Below, piece after piece: positions 6,852 through 16,478 of a stretch of 64,000 bases of DNA. Every line of letters begins with the position of its first letter. Position 1 is the stretch's first letter. Under the pieces are notes generated by a model. It did not search any database. It was not told where the DNA came from and saw only the letters and a program-made list of their open reading frames with translations. A program made the position numbers and the translations under genes. Source of the stretch: Isoptericola dokdonensis DS-3 (GTDB lineage: Bacteria; Actinomycetota; Actinomycetes; Actinomycetales; Cellulomonadaceae); contig NZ_CP014209.1 in assembly GCF_001636295.1 (NCBI RefSeq), positions 682,001 to 746,000 on the forward strand, given 5' to 3'.

Positions 6852-8675
6852 TCAGGCGATGGAGGCCCGCCAGGCCGCGTCCAGCGCGGCGTACCGGCCG
6901 CCGGCCGCGGCGAGGTCCGCCGGGGTGCCGTCCTCGACGACCCGCCCGTGCTCCATGACCAGGACCCGGTCGGCGATCTCGACGGTGGACAGCCGGTGCG
7001 CGATGACGAGGGCGGTGCGGTCGGCGAGCAGGGTGCGCAGGCCGCGCTGCACGAGCCGCTCCCCCGGCAGGTCGAGGGAGCTGGTGGCCTCGTCGAGGAC
7101 GAGCACCGCCGGGTCGGCGAGGAACGCCCGGGCGAAGCTGATGAGCTGCCGCTGTCCGGCCGACACCCGCCCGCCACGCTTGTTGACGTCCGTGTCGTAC
7201 CCGTCGGGAAGCGACGCGACGAAGTCGTGCACGCCCACCGCGCGGGCGGCCGCCTCGATCTCGGCGTCCGTGGCGTCGGGCCGCCCCAGGGCGATGTTCT
7301 CCCGCACGGACCCGCTGAACAGGTACGCCTCCTGGGTGACCATGACGACGGCCCGGCGCAGGTCCGTGGTGGACAGGTCGCGCAGGTCCACGCCGTCGAG
7401 CGTCACGGCGCCGGCCGACGGGTCGTAGAACCGTGTCACCAGCTTCGCCACGGTGGACTTGCCGGCGCCGGTCGTGCCCAGCAGGGCGACGGTCTGCCCG
7501 GCGGGCAGGTGCAGGTCGAGGTCCGGCAGCACCACCGGGCCCGCGCCGTACCGGAAGGTGACGTCCGCGAGGCGCACGTCGCCGCGGGCGGCGCCCAGCG
7601 GCACCGGTCGGCGCGGTTCGGCGACCGTGGGCTCCTCGGCGAGCAGCCCCGACACCTTCTCCAGGGCCGCCACCGCGGACTGCAGCGCGTTGTAGAACAT
7701 GCCGAGCTGCTGGATCGGCTGGAAGAAGCGCTTGACGTAGAGCAGCACGGCCACCAGCGCGCCGACGTCGAGGGTCCCCTCCACGACCCGCCAGCCACCG
7801 AGGGCGAGGGCGACGGCGACGGTCACGTTGCCGATGAGGACCAGGCCCGGCTGGTAGCGGCCGTTGACGCCGAAGATCCGCAGGTTCGCGTCGCGGTACT
7901 CCTCGCCGAGGCGGGCGTACTCGGCCTCCGAGGCGCGCTCGCCCCGGAACGCCTGCACGGCGCGCATGCCCGTCATCGTCTCGACGAACCGGACGATGAG
8001 GCGCGCCGACGCCGTGCGCTGCTCGCGGTAGAACAGCTGGGAGCGGCGCTGGAACCAGCGCGTGAGGAACCAGGCGGGCACGAGGGCGCACACCAGGACG
8101 AGGCCGGAGCGCCAGTCCACCCAGAACAGGGCCGCGCCGGTGAACACCATGAGCATGAGCGACGACACCACGCCCGTGAGCCCGCCGTCGAAGAGCTCGC
8201 GCAGCGCCTCCAGGTCGGACGTCTGGCGGCTGATGACCCGCCCGGAGGTGTACGACTCGTGGAACTCCAGCGAGAGCCGCTGGGTGTGCCGGAACACGCG
8301 GCGTCGCAGCTCCAGCAGGACGCTCTGCGCGACGCGCGACGCGGCGCGCACGTACGCGCCCGCGCAGATCCCGCCGAGGACGGCGGCGAGCAGGTAGGCG
8401 CCGCCGACGACGACCAGGGTCGTGGGGTCCCCGTCGGTGAGGGCGGGCAGCGCGGTGTCGATGGCGGCCTGGACCAGCAGGGGTCCGGCCACCTGGCCGA
8501 CCGTGCTGACCACGACCAGCAGGCCCGCCCACGCGAGCTGCCGGCCACGCGGGCGCAGCAGCCCGCCGAGCAGCGCGAGGGAGCGAGCCCGCACGGCCCG
8601 CGAGGCGGCGGCGTCGAGCGTGGTGGCGTCGTCGGCGGCGGCCGTCGTGGCGCGCCGGTCGGTGGGTGCGGTCAC
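6852..8675 (-). CDS. ABC exporter half-transporter, canonical ATPase subunit
   Basis: 607 residues: six transmembrane helices (about 30-330) fused to a nucleotide-binding domain (about 365-600). Walker A is GTTGAGKST, the signature is VSAGQRQ, Walker B with catalytic Glu is VLVLDEATSSLD, and the H-loop is IAHRLST. It starts at GTG 8675, overlapping the upstream partner's TGA by 4 bp, so the two are made together and should form a heterodimer. Its complete Walker B Glu contrasts with the partner's altered one. Substrate could be a drug, lipid or peptide and is not readable from sequence. Confidence 0.9.
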   Translation of the reverse strand: MTAPTDRRATTAAADDATTLDAAASRAVRARSLALLGGLLRPRGRQLAWAGLLVVVSTVGQVAGPLLVQAAIDTALPALTDGDPTTLVVVGGAYLLAAVLGGICAGAYVRAASRVAQSVLLELRRRVFRHTQRLSLEFHESYTSGRVISRQTSDLEALRELFDGGLTGVVSSLMLMVFTGAALFWVDWRSGLVLVCALVPAWFLTRWFQRRSQLFYREQRTASARLIVRFVETMTGMRAVQAFRGERASEAEYARLGEEYRDANLRIFGVNGRYQPGLVLIGNVTVAVALALGGWRVVEGTLDVGALVAVLLYVKRFFQPIQQLGMFYNALQSAVAALEKVSGLLAEEPTVAEPRRPVPLGAARGDVRLADVTFRYGAGPVVLPDLDLHLPAGQTVALLGTTGAGKSTVAKLVTRFYDPSAGAVTLDGVDLRDLSTTDLRRAVVMVTQEAYLFSGSVRENIALGRPDATDAEIEAAARAVGVHDFVASLPDGYDTDVNKRGGRVSAGQRQLISFARAFLADPAVLVLDEATSSLDLPGERLVQRGLRTLLADRTALVIAHRLSTVEIADRVLVMEHGRVVEDGTPADLAAAGGRYAALDAAWRASIA

Positions 8676-10528
8676 GAGCGGACCTCCGTGGTGTCCTCGC
8701 GGTGGGCCCAGTCGTCCTCCAGCGAGGCGATGACGTGGCGGTAGTGGGCGTCGGTGGCGAGCAGCTCGCGGTGCGTCCCGACGGCGGTGACGCGGCCGTC
8801 GGCGAGGACGGCCACGCGGTCGGCGAGCGCCACGGTCGAGGAGCGGTGGGCGATGACGAGGCTGGTGGTGCCGGCGAGCACCCGGCGCAGCCGCTCGGTG
8901 ACGGCCTCCTCGGTGGCGACGTCCAGGGCGGACAGCGGGTCGTCCAGGACGAGGACGCGGGGCCGGGCGGCGATGGCGCGGGCGAGCGCGAGGCGCTGCC
9001 GCTGCCCGCCGGACAGCGAGTGGCCCTCCTCCCCGACGAGGGTGTCGACGCCCTGGGGCAGGTCGCGCACGAACTGCGCCTGGGCGATGTCGAGCGACTC
9101 GCGCAGGAGCCGGTCGCGGGTGTCGGCGGGCAGGTCGGGGTCGACGCCGAGCAGGACGTTGTCGCGCACGGACGCCGAGAACAGGGTGGGGTCCTCGAAG
9201 GCGACGGCCACCGCACGGCGCACGTCCTGGCGGCGCATCGCGCGCACGTCCACGCCGTCGAGGAGCACGGCGCCGGCGGTGACGTCGTGGATGCGCGGGA
9301 CGAGCAGCGCGAGCGTCGACTTGCCGGAGCCGGTGAGCCCGACCAGCGCCGTGCTGGTCCCGGCCGGCAGGTCGAGGTCGAGGTGCTGCAGGACGGGCGG
9401 GCCGTCGGGGTGGGCGAAGGTGACGTCGCGCAGGGTGACGTGCCCCTCGACGTCGGCGGGCTCCACCGGGTCCGCGGGGTCGGTGAGCGGGTTCGGGGTG
9501 TCGAGCACCTGGAAGAAGCGGTCGACGGCGGAGCGGGCGTTGAGGGTCATCGACAGGGTCTGACCGAGGTCGACGACGGGCCCGTTGATGACGGCAGCGG
9601 TGAGGAAGAAGGCGGCGAGCGCGCCGACGGTGATCTGGCCGGTGGAGGCGAGCCACACGCCCAGCACGAGGCACGCGGCGAGCGTGGCCTCGGGGATGAG
9701 CTGGAGAGAGGTGGTGACGGTCGCCTGGTTGGAGGCCTTGCGCAGCTCGGTGCGCCGCAGCTCCTCGGCCTGCCCGGTGAACGAGTCGAGGGCCTCGCGG
9801 TGCCGGCCGAACGCCTTGAGCACGCGGATCCCGTGGACCGACTCCTCGACGGTGTTGGCGAGGTCGCCGGACTGGTCCTGGGACAGGCGGGCGATGACGC
9901 GGTAGCGGCGGGAGAACCGGAACGCGATGACGGTGACGGGGATCGCGCCGGCGAGGTAGACCAGGCCCAGCCACCCGGCGGTGGTCACGAGGAACCCGAC
10001 GCCGACGACGATCGTGATGGTCGACACCACGAGCTGCAGCAGGCCGAACACGAGCCAGCGGCGCAGGAGGCCCAGGTCGCCCATGGACCGGCTGAGGAGC
10101 TGCCCGCCGGGCCAGCGGTCGTGGAAGGCGGCGGGCAGGTCCTGCAGGTGCCGGAACAGGGCGATCCGCAGCGCGGCCTCGACCCGGGTGCCGGGGTACA
10201 TGACGAGGTTGCGGCGCAGCAGCACCAGGCCGGCCTCGGCCAGGCCGAGGGCGAGGACGGCGAGCGTGGGGCCGACGAGGGCGGTGTGGTCGCCGGTGGC
10301 GACGCCGTCCGCGAGCGGTCCCTCGACGAGCGCCTGGAGGACGCGCGGGATCGCGAGCGCGGCGAGGCTGGCGCCGAGGGCGGCGAGCATGCCGCCGAGC
10401 AGGCGCGGCAGCGCGGGTCGGACGAACGGCAGGAGGCGGCGGAGCGAGGCGACGGTGCTCAGCTCGGAGCCGACGGGGGCGGGGGGTGCGGTGGGACCCG
10501 GTCTGCCGGGATCGGTGGTGGGGGGCAT
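8672..10528 (-). CDS. ABC exporter half-transporter, degenerate ATPase subunit
   Basis: 618 residues with the same TM-plus-ATPase layout. Walker A is GLTGSGKST, the signature is LSGGQRQRLALARA and the H-loop is IAHRSST. After the Walker B Asp the catalytic Glu is replaced by Asp (VLVLDDPLSALD). Paired with the next gene this gives a heterodimeric exporter with one weak ATP site, as known for BmrCD and TM287/288. The ATG at 10528 was chosen because CACAAT lies 8 nt upstream; a GTG at 10546 is in frame but overlaps that box. First gene of a two-gene operon. Confidence 0.9.
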   Translation of the reverse strand: MPPTTDPGRPGPTAPPAPVGSELSTVASLRRLLPFVRPALPRLLGGMLAALGASLAALAIPRVLQALVEGPLADGVATGDHTALVGPTLAVLALGLAEAGLVLLRRNLVMYPGTRVEAALRIALFRHLQDLPAAFHDRWPGGQLLSRSMGDLGLLRRWLVFGLLQLVVSTITIVVGVGFLVTTAGWLGLVYLAGAIPVTVIAFRFSRRYRVIARLSQDQSGDLANTVEESVHGIRVLKAFGRHREALDSFTGQAEELRRTELRKASNQATVTTSLQLIPEATLAACLVLGVWLASTGQITVGALAAFFLTAAVINGPVVDLGQTLSMTLNARSAVDRFFQVLDTPNPLTDPADPVEPADVEGHVTLRDVTFAHPDGPPVLQHLDLDLPAGTSTALVGLTGSGKSTLALLVPRIHDVTAGAVLLDGVDVRAMRRQDVRRAVAVAFEDPTLFSASVRDNVLLGVDPDLPADTRDRLLRESLDIAQAQFVRDLPQGVDTLVGEEGHSLSGGQRQRLALARAIAARPRVLVLDDPLSALDVATEEAVTERLRRVLAGTTSLVIAHRSSTVALADRVAVLADGRVTAVGTHRELLATDAHYRHVIASLEDDWAHREDTTEVRS

Positions 10529-10536
10529 CGGGGTCC

Positions 10537-10542
10537 ATTGTG
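10537..10542 (-). promoter_or_regulatory. -10 box (CACAAT) for the ABC exporter operon
   Basis: CACAAT on the minus strand ends 8 nt before the ATG at 10528. The context ACAATGGnCCCC is shared with the der and rluB promoters (57409-57414, 59091-59096). Confidence 0.45.
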
Positions 10543-10647
10543 GCACCGCGCACCCTCACTGTTGCCCCGGCACACCGGGACCCGGGTAACCGCTTCCCGG
10601 GGTCGTCCCGACCGCGGTCGCCGTGCCGCCGCACCGTCCGGAGCCCG

Positions 10648-10653
10648 TACGAT
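10648..10653 (+). promoter_or_regulatory. -10 box (TACGAT) for leaderless coiled-coil gene
   Basis: TACGAT ends 7 nt before the ATG at 10661. An ATG at 10652 overlaps the box and is therefore less likely to be the start. Confidence 0.5.
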
Positions 10654-10660
10654 GCCGGGC

Positions 10661-12076
10661 ATGGGTGGAGCAGCTGTCGTCGGACTGGTCACGGGTGCGG
10701 TGCTGGTGGTGACGGTGCTGGTGGCCGTCGTGGTCTGGTCCGTGCGGCGCCGTCGCGGGCGCGCCGCCGACGCCGCGGCCGAGCTCGACCGGCTCGGCGT
10801 CCGGGCCGGGTCCGCGCTGGTGCGCGCCGACGAGCGCGCCCGGCTCGCCGAGGACGAGCTCGCGTTCGCCGAGGCCGAGCTCGGCACCGAGGCGACGGCC
10901 GATCTCGCCGGGCACGTGCGCCGGGCCCGCGAGCACGTCGGCGAGGCGTTCCACCTCAACCAGCTCCTGCACGACCACGTCCCCGACACCGACGCGGAGC
11001 GACGCGAGTGGTCGGCGCGGATCGTCGGGCTGTGCACCGACGCCGAGGCGGTGCTCGACTCCCTCGAGTCCGGTCTCGCCGAGCGGCGCCGCACCGCGCG
11101 GGCGACCCCGGCGGCGCTGGACCGCATCGCCGCGGAGGTCGAGAAGGTCCGCGGCGCCGTCCCTGCCGCGCGCGACGACGTCGCCGAGCTCGCCACCCGC
11201 TACGCGCCGTCCGCGCTGCGCCCGGTCGCCGACAACCCGGCCCAGGCGGACCGGCTGCTGGAGTTCGCCGGCCGGGGCCTCGCCGCGGCACGCCGCAAGC
11301 TGGACGACGGCGAGCCCACGCAGGCCGCGGCGACCGCCCGGGCCGCCGAGGAGTCGGTCAACCGCGCCCAGGGGCTGCTCAAGGCGGTCCGCGACTTCGA
11401 GGCGGACGCCCTCACGGCCGAGGCGGCCCTGGGCGCGATGGTCGCCGAGTCCCGCAGCGAGCTCGCCCAGGCCCGTGCCCTGCCCGCCCCCCAGCGCGCC
11501 GGCGCGGTCGACGCCGCAGCCACGGCCCTGCAGTCCGCGCTCGACGCGCTGCCCGCACCCGGCGCCCCGCAGGACCCGGTCGGCTCCCTCACCCAGGTGC
11601 GCCAGGCGAACACCGCGCTCGACGACGCCGTGCGCCGCCGCCTGGAGGCCGACGACCGCGCCCGCCGCGCCACGGCGCAGCTCGCCCCCGCCCTGGACGA
11701 CGCCGAGCGCCAGGTGGCCGCGGCACGTGCCGTCGTCGACGACTACCGCGCCCCGGTCGGCCCCGACGCCCGCACCCGGCTGGCCGAGGCGCAGCGCGAG
11801 CTGTCCGCCGCGCGGTCCCTGTCCGAGCCCGAGCGCGCGGTCGACGCCGCACGCCGCGCCGCCGCCCTCGCCGCGGAGGCGGCGACCCTCGCCCACCGCG
11901 ACATCGCCCGCACCCACCACGGCCAGTCGTGGGGCACGCAGCACGCCGGCCACCGCCCCCGCGGCGGCGGCATGGGCGGCATGGGCGGTACCGGTGCCTT
12001 CGGGGCCGTGCTGGGCGGCATGGTGCTCGGCGGGATCCTCGACGACATCGGCGACATGGGCGATCTCTTCGACTGA
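10661..12076 (+). CDS. single-pass membrane coiled-coil protein with Gly/Met tail
   Basis: 471 residues, family not recognised. One transmembrane helix lies at about residues 4-26 ([20 protein letters not shown]), followed by an arginine-rich stop-transfer ([11 protein letters not shown]). About 370 residues of Ala/Arg/Glu/Leu-rich helix follow with heptad-like spacing and many short helical repeats. The C-terminus is a His/Gly-rich hinge, then [15 protein letters not shown] and an acidic end ([11 protein letters not shown]). Actinobacterial TPM-domain proteins have a similar long helical region and Gly-rich tail, but no TPM domain is present. The helical part is predicted to be cytoplasmic. 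It is divergent from the ABC exporter gene. Confidence 0.7.
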   Translation: MGGAAVVGLVTGAVLVVTVLVAVVVWSVRRRRGRAADAAAELDRLGVRAGSALVRADERARLAEDELAFAEAELGTEATADLAGHVRRAREHVGEAFHLNQLLHDHVPDTDAERREWSARIVGLCTDAEAVLDSLESGLAERRRTARATPAALDRIAAEVEKVRGAVPAARDDVAELATRYAPSALRPVADNPAQADRLLEFAGRGLAAARRKLDDGEPTQAAATARAAEESVNRAQGLLKAVRDFEADALTAEAALGAMVAESRSELAQARALPAPQRAGAVDAAATALQSALDALPAPGAPQDPVGSLTQVRQANTALDDAVRRRLEADDRARRATAQLAPALDDAERQVAAARAVVDDYRAPVGPDARTRLAEAQRELSAARSLSEPERAVDAARRAAALAAEAATLAHRDIARTHHGQSWGTQHAGHRPRGGGMGGMGGTGAFGAVLGGMVLGGILDDIGDMGDLFD

Positions 12077-12224
12077 CCGACCCCGGCCCGCGCACCGGCG
12101 ATTGTGCCGATGCCCCCGGGCCGGAGCGTCCCGCACGCTGGCGGAGCAGCCACGGCACGCGCCGCCGGCCCGGCGTCACCGACGACGCCCGGGTGGGTGC
12201 GTGCCCCGTCAGAGAGGACGACAC

Positions 12225-13121
12225 GTGCAGCACTCCACGAGCACCCTGAGGGTGCGTCACCGCATGTCCGGGATCCTGGCCTCGCTCGCCGTCGCCGTCG
12301 GCGTCGGCGTCCTCGCCGGCCCCGGGGCCACCGCCGCGGACAACCCCTTCGAGCGCGGTCCCGCGCCGTCGGAGTCGAGCATCGAGGCGTCGCGCGGCTC
12401 GTACCAGGTCTCCACCCGCAACGTCTCGAGCCTCGTCACCGGGTTCGGCGGCGGCACGATCCACTACCCGACGACCCGCGCGGACGGCACGTTCGGCGCG
12501 GTCGTCGTCTCCCCCGGCTACACCGGCACCGAGAGCTCGATATCCTGGCTCGGCCCACGCCTCTCGTCCCAGGGGTTCGTGGTGCTGACGATGGCCACGA
12601 ACTCGGTCTACGACCAGCCGGACTCCCGCGCCACCCAGCTCCAGGCCGCGCTGGACTACCTGACGAGCTCGTCCAGCGGGGTGGCCGACCGCGTCGACGC
12701 CGGCCGGCTCGCCCTCATGGGCCACTCCATGGGCGGCGGGGGCACCCTGCGGGCCGTGGAGGAGAACCCGGCGATCAAGGCCGCGATCCCCATGACCCCG
12801 TGGCACACGGACAAGACGTGGGGCCAGGTGAGCACGCCGACGCTGATCTTCGGCGCCGAGTACGACACGATCGCCCCGCACGGGACCCACGCCGAGCTGT
12901 TCTACGGCTCCCTGCCCTCCGGCCTGGACAAGGCGTACCTGGAGCTGAACGGTGCGTCCCACTTCGCGCCGAACACGAACGACACCACGATCGCGAAGTA
13001 CTCGATCGCCTGGCTCAAGCGGTTCGTCGACGACGACACCCGGTACACCCAGTTCCTGTGCCCCGGTCCCTCGTTCCTCGACCTCGACGTCGAGAAGTAC
13101 TCCGCCACCTGCCCGTTCTGA
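12225..13121 (+). CDS. secreted cutinase / polyester hydrolase (PET-hydrolase type)
   Basis: A 298-residue alpha/beta hydrolase that closely follows actinobacterial cutinases such as those of Thermobifida. A Sec signal peptide (about 1-38, ending GATAA) precedes the mature start DNPFERGP. Catalytic Ser168 is in GHSMGGGG, Asp214 in GAEYDTIAP and His246 in GASHFAPN. Oxyanion-hole residues are Tyr99 (PGYTGT) and Met169. Trp193 (TPWH), His222 and Phe226 fall where typical cutinases carry Trp, His and Phe; the Ideonella PETase has Ser and Ile at the last two positions. Cys279-Cys296 should form the conserved C-terminal disulfide. It should hydrolyse cutin-like polyesters and short acyl esters. The GTG at 12225 has an AGAGAGG ribosome site; an ATG at 12264 is in frame. 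Confidence 0.93.
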   Translation: MQHSTSTLRVRHRMSGILASLAVAVGVGVLAGPGATAADNPFERGPAPSESSIEASRGSYQVSTRNVSSLVTGFGGGTIHYPTTRADGTFGAVVVSPGYTGTESSISWLGPRLSSQGFVVLTMATNSVYDQPDSRATQLQAALDYLTSSSSGVADRVDAGRLALMGHSMGGGGTLRAVEENPAIKAAIPMTPWHTDKTWGQVSTPTLIFGAEYDTIAPHGTHAELFYGSLPSGLDKAYLELNGASHFAPNTNDTTIAKYSIAWLKRFVDDDTRYTQFLCPGPSFLDLDVEKYSATCPF

Positions 13122-13207
13122 GACGCACGCCCCGGGGTCGCGACGTCGTCGCGGCCCCGCGGTGTGCACCGGCACAGTCCGCGCAGGACGCCCGGTCGGG
13201 CGGTCCC

Positions 13208-13213
13208 TACGCT
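13208..13213 (+). promoter_or_regulatory. -10 box (TACGCT) for leaderless luxR-type gene
   Basis: TACGCT ends 6 nt before the ATG at 13220. The same hexamer precedes the gene at 38650. Confidence 0.5.
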
Positions 13214-13219
13214 CGGCCC

Positions 13220-14674
13220 ATGTCCGCGACGACGCCGACCCTGCCCTCGGGCCCCTCCGCCCTGGACCGTGGGCTGCGACTGACCGCCCGTGGCCCGGCG
13301 CCCGACGCGTGGGCGAGCCTCGTCGTGGCGCGGGACGCACCGTCGGCGACGCCCGCCGAGTCCCTCACCGCTGCCCTCGCGGCCGCGGACGTCGCGTGGG
13401 CGGCCGGCGACCATCCCGGCTGCGTGGCGGCCGTGGAGGCGGCGCTGCACGTCGTGGGCGACGAGCCCGGGTTCCTCGCCGACCACCTGACCGGCATGCT
13501 GGCGCTGCTCGCCGAGCGCCGCCGGGACGCGGTGGGGCCGCTGCGCCGGGCGGTGACCACGGGGCTGGCCAGCACGAGCCCGCAGGTGCTGGTGCGGTGC
13601 TCCGGCACCGCGCTGCTGCTGGGCGACGTCCGGGCGGCGGCCCGGGCCGCCGCCCTCGCCCTCGCCGTGAGCCGCGCGCACCAGGACGCCGGCACGGCGG
13701 TCCGCGCGGTCGAGCAGCTCGCCTACGCCGAGCTGCGCGCCGGGCACCACGCGCTCGCGCGCGAGCACGCCACCGCCGGTCTGCGCGCGGCCCGGCGGTC
13801 CAGCCTGCTCAACGCGACGGCGCACCACCACGCCGTGCTGGCGCTGGTGGCGTCCGTCCAGGACACCGCCGCGACGACACGCCGCCACGCGGCGGCCGCG
13901 ACGACGATCGCCCGGCGGCACGGCCTGGCCCAGCCGGTGACGCTGGCGCAGTGGGCGCTGGCGCGGGTCGAGCTGCGCCAGGGGGACGCCGGTGCCGCGG
14001 CCGACCGGCTGCGGACGCTGCTGGACGGGGCGGGCGGCGGCGCGCACTTCGCGCTGCGGGGGCTCGTCCTGCCGACCTGGGTCGAGGCCGCGGTCGCGGC
14101 GGGTGCCGCGCAGGACGCCCGCGGGCTGCTGCCGGAGCTGGAGCGCTGGGCGGAGCAGGCCGCCGACCCGCAGACGCCCGCGCTCGTGCTGCGGTCGCGC
14201 GCCCTGCTCGCCGCGACCGACGAGGCTCACGACCTCTTCGAGCGGGCGCACGCCGCCCACCGGGACGCCGAGGGCGACTTCGAGCGCGCCCGGACCCTGC
14301 TGCTGCACGGCCGGTGGCTGCGTGGGCGGCGCCGCCCGGCGGACGCGCGCGACCGGCTCCGGACGGCGCTGACGCTCTTCGACCGGTGCGGGGCACCACC
14401 GTGGGCCGCTGCCGCTCGCGCCGAGCTCCGGTCGGCCGGGGCGGCGCGCGCCGACGACCCGGTCGGCGCCGGCCCGGGCGCGCTGGGGGCGCTGACACCG
14501 CACCAGCAGCGCATCGCCCGGCTCGTGGCCGCCGGGGGTACCAACCGCGAGATCGCCGCTCGCCTGTCGGTCAGCGTGCGCACCGTGGACTGCCACCTGC
14601 GCAACGTCTTCGTGGCGCTCGGCGTGCGGTCCCGGGTCGAGCTGGCGCGCCTGGTCCCCGCCGAGGACGCCTAG
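13220..14674 (+). CDS. LuxR-family regulator with helical (TPR-like) sensor region
   Basis: 484 residues. The C-terminal 65 residues form a LuxR-type helix-turn-helix: LTPHQQRIARLVAAGGTNRE, then IAARLSVSVRTVDCHLRN and LGVRSRVELARL. The first 400 residues are Ala- and Leu-rich helical hairpins consistent with TPR-like repeats, as in the C-terminal half of MalT/LAL regulators. No P-loop ATPase is present, so it is a shortened LAL-like regulator. It lies 98 nt downstream of the cutinase gene on the same strand but has its own leaderless promoter. Control of the cutinase is possible but unproven. Confidence 0.85.
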   Translation: MSATTPTLPSGPSALDRGLRLTARGPAPDAWASLVVARDAPSATPAESLTAALAAADVAWAAGDHPGCVAAVEAALHVVGDEPGFLADHLTGMLALLAERRRDAVGPLRRAVTTGLASTSPQVLVRCSGTALLLGDVRAAARAAALALAVSRAHQDAGTAVRAVEQLAYAELRAGHHALAREHATAGLRAARRSSLLNATAHHHAVLALVASVQDTAATTRRHAAAATTIARRHGLAQPVTLAQWALARVELRQGDAGAAADRLRTLLDGAGGGAHFALRGLVLPTWVEAAVAAGAAQDARGLLPELERWAEQAADPQTPALVLRSRALLAATDEAHDLFERAHAAHRDAEGDFERARTLLLHGRWLRGRRRPADARDRLRTALTLFDRCGAPPWAAAARAELRSAGAARADDPVGAGPGALGALTPHQQRIARLVAAGGTNREIAARLSVSVRTVDCHLRNVFVALGVRSRVELARLVPAEDA

Positions 14675-14737
14675 AGACCGACTGGACGGTATGCGATGAT
14701 CGGCGGGCGCCACCGCCGTCGCACCCCGGGAGGGAAC

Positions 14738-15550
14738 ATGCCGTCCGCACCGACCGTCCTGCCCCGCCCCGACCGGGCAGCTCCCGTCCCGGCGGGACGC
14801 CCCGCCGCACCCGCCCTGCCCGGGCCGGTCCGCCGGCCGGGGCACCCCGACCGCTCCCGGCACCAGCTCGTCGGGCACCTGCTCGACGGGACCTGCCGCA
14901 CCGGGGACGTACCGTGGATCGCCGCGCGGCTCGGCCTGCCCGTCCACGGGAGGTACACCGTGGTCGCCCTCGCCGGCGGCTCGGCCGCCGCGAGGATCGC
15001 CGCCCGCACGCTCGTCGAGGGGCCCGCGCACTGGCACACGACCGCCTCGGGCGCCTACGGGATCGTCGGCGGCACCGCGCCCCTGCGTCCCGACCCGCTG
15101 CCCCCGGGCGTCCGGCTCGGCGTCGGGCTCGGCGCACGGGGGCTCGCCCGCGTGGCGCAGGACCGCCGCCGCGCCGACCTCGCCCTGGCGGTGGGGGGCG
15201 CCGGTGTCGTCCGCCTCGGCGAGCACCTGCCGGCGGCGCTCGTCGCCGGCGACCACGAGCTCGGCACCCTGCTGGCCCTGCGCGTCCTCGGCCCCGTCCT
15301 CGCCACGGGCGACGAGGCGGAGGTCCTCCTGCGCACGCTGGAGACCTGGCTGGACGCCGACGGGTCCACCCGGACCTGCGCCGACCGGCTCGGCTGCCAT
15401 CGCAACACGGTCACCAACCGGCTGCACCGGATCGAACGGCTCACCGGGCACCGCGTCGACCGCCCGCGCGACGTCGTCGAGCTCGCGCTCGCGCTCGCCC
15501 GGGCCCGCTCGGGACCGCTGCCGCCGGCGGCCGCCACCACCGGACCCTGA
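14738..15550 (+). CDS. PucR/CdaR-type helix-turn-helix regulator
   Basis: 270 residues. The C-terminus holds the PucR-type HTH: TLETWLDADGSTRTCADRL followed by GCHRNTVTNRLHRIERLTG (about residues 205-245). The middle (about 50-190) resembles the GGDEF-like sensing region of the CdaR/PucR group, without readable catalytic motifs. A Pro/Ala-rich N-terminus is probably disordered. The ATG at 14738 was preferred over one at 14696 because GGGAGGGA lies 5-7 nt upstream. It follows the LuxR-type regulator by 63 nt; its target is unknown. Confidence 0.8.
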   Translation: MPSAPTVLPRPDRAAPVPAGRPAAPALPGPVRRPGHPDRSRHQLVGHLLDGTCRTGDVPWIAARLGLPVHGRYTVVALAGGSAAARIAARTLVEGPAHWHTTASGAYGIVGGTAPLRPDPLPPGVRLGVGLGARGLARVAQDRRRADLALAVGGAGVVRLGEHLPAALVAGDHELGTLLALRVLGPVLATGDEAEVLLRTLETWLDADGSTRTCADRLGCHRNTVTNRLHRIERLTGHRVDRPRDVVELALALARARSGPLPPAAATTGP

Positions 15551-15580
15551 CGCCGCCGCCCGACGTCCCGGCGCCGTCGC

Positions 15581-16468
15581 CTACCGCCCCGGCGCCGTCG
15601 ACACCTCGCTCGACACCCCCGTCGGCGGCACCGGGACGGGCCGCAGGTGCACGAGGTGGTCGACCGGCCCGCGGCCCGACCCGACGTCCAGGCCCGGCCC
15701 GGCGCGCAGGGCGGCCGTCAGCCACTCCTTGGTCGCCGCGAGCGCCGCCGCCCAGTCGCCCCCGGCGGCGTACCGGGTGGCGAGCCCGCTGGACAGCGAG
15801 CAGCCGGTGCCGTGCCCGGCGGTGGTGACGACGCGGGGGGCGGTGAGCTCGACGAGGACTCCCCCGGGTCCGACGAGCGCGTCGGGGGCGAGCGGGCCGT
15901 CGAGGTGGCCGCCCTTGGCGACGACGAGCACGCGATGACGGGCGGCCAGCGCCGTCGCCTGGTCGAGCGCGGTGGCCCAGTCGGCGGCGACGGGCGCGCC
16001 GAGCAGGGTGGCCAGCTCGGGCAGGTTGGGCGTGACGACGTCGGCCTGGGTGAGCAGGGCACGGACGGCGTCCTCGGCGCGGCGGTCGAGGAGCCGGTCG
16101 CCGGAGGTGGCGACCATGACCGGGTCGAGCACGACCGGCGGACGCGTGTCGCCCAGCGCGCCGAGCCAGTCCGCCACGACGTCGGCGACGTCGGCGGTGG
16201 CGAGCATCCCGATCTTCACCGCGTCGACGGTGACGTCGGCGGTGAGGGTGGAGAGCTGGAGCGCGAGGAACTCCGGGGGCGGGACGTGCACCCCCGTGAC
16301 GCCGTGGGTGCTCTGTGCCGTGAGGGCGGTGAGCGCGGCCATCCCGTAGCCGCCGGCCGCGGCCACGGACTTGAGGTCGGCCTGGATCCCGGCGCCTCCC
16401 GAGGGGTCGGAGCCCGCGACGGCCAGGACGCGGGGCACGGCGGGGCGGGGGCGGGGCAGGAGGGTCAT
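15581..16468 (-). CDS. thiD: hydroxymethylpyrimidine/phosphomethylpyrimidine kinase
   Basis: A 295-residue ribokinase-fold enzyme phosphorylating HMP and HMP-P in thiamine biosynthesis. Motifs: AGSDPSGGAGIQADLK (about 18-33), AVKIGMLA, VLDPVMVATSGD (about 120) and the anion-hole ATP-site TTAGHGTGCSLSS (about 235). The ATG at 16468 was chosen because the AAGGGA ribosome site at the 3' end of a TPP riboswitch lies about 10 nt upstream; an ATG at 16477 lies inside the riboswitch end. Expression should fall when TPP is abundant. The gene stands alone, converging on the PucR-type gene. Confidence 0.95.
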   Translation of the reverse strand: MTLLPRPRPAVPRVLAVAGSDPSGGAGIQADLKSVAAAGGYGMAALTALTAQSTHGVTGVHVPPPEFLALQLSTLTADVTVDAVKIGMLATADVADVVADWLGALGDTRPPVVLDPVMVATSGDRLLDRRAEDAVRALLTQADVVTPNLPELATLLGAPVAADWATALDQATALAARHRVLVVAKGGHLDGPLAPDALVGPGGVLVELTAPRVVTTAGHGTGCSLSSGLATRYAAGGDWAAALAATKEWLTAALRAGPGLDVGSGRGPVDHLVHLRPVPVPPTGVSSEVSTAPGR

Positions 16469-16478
16469 GGGCGACATC

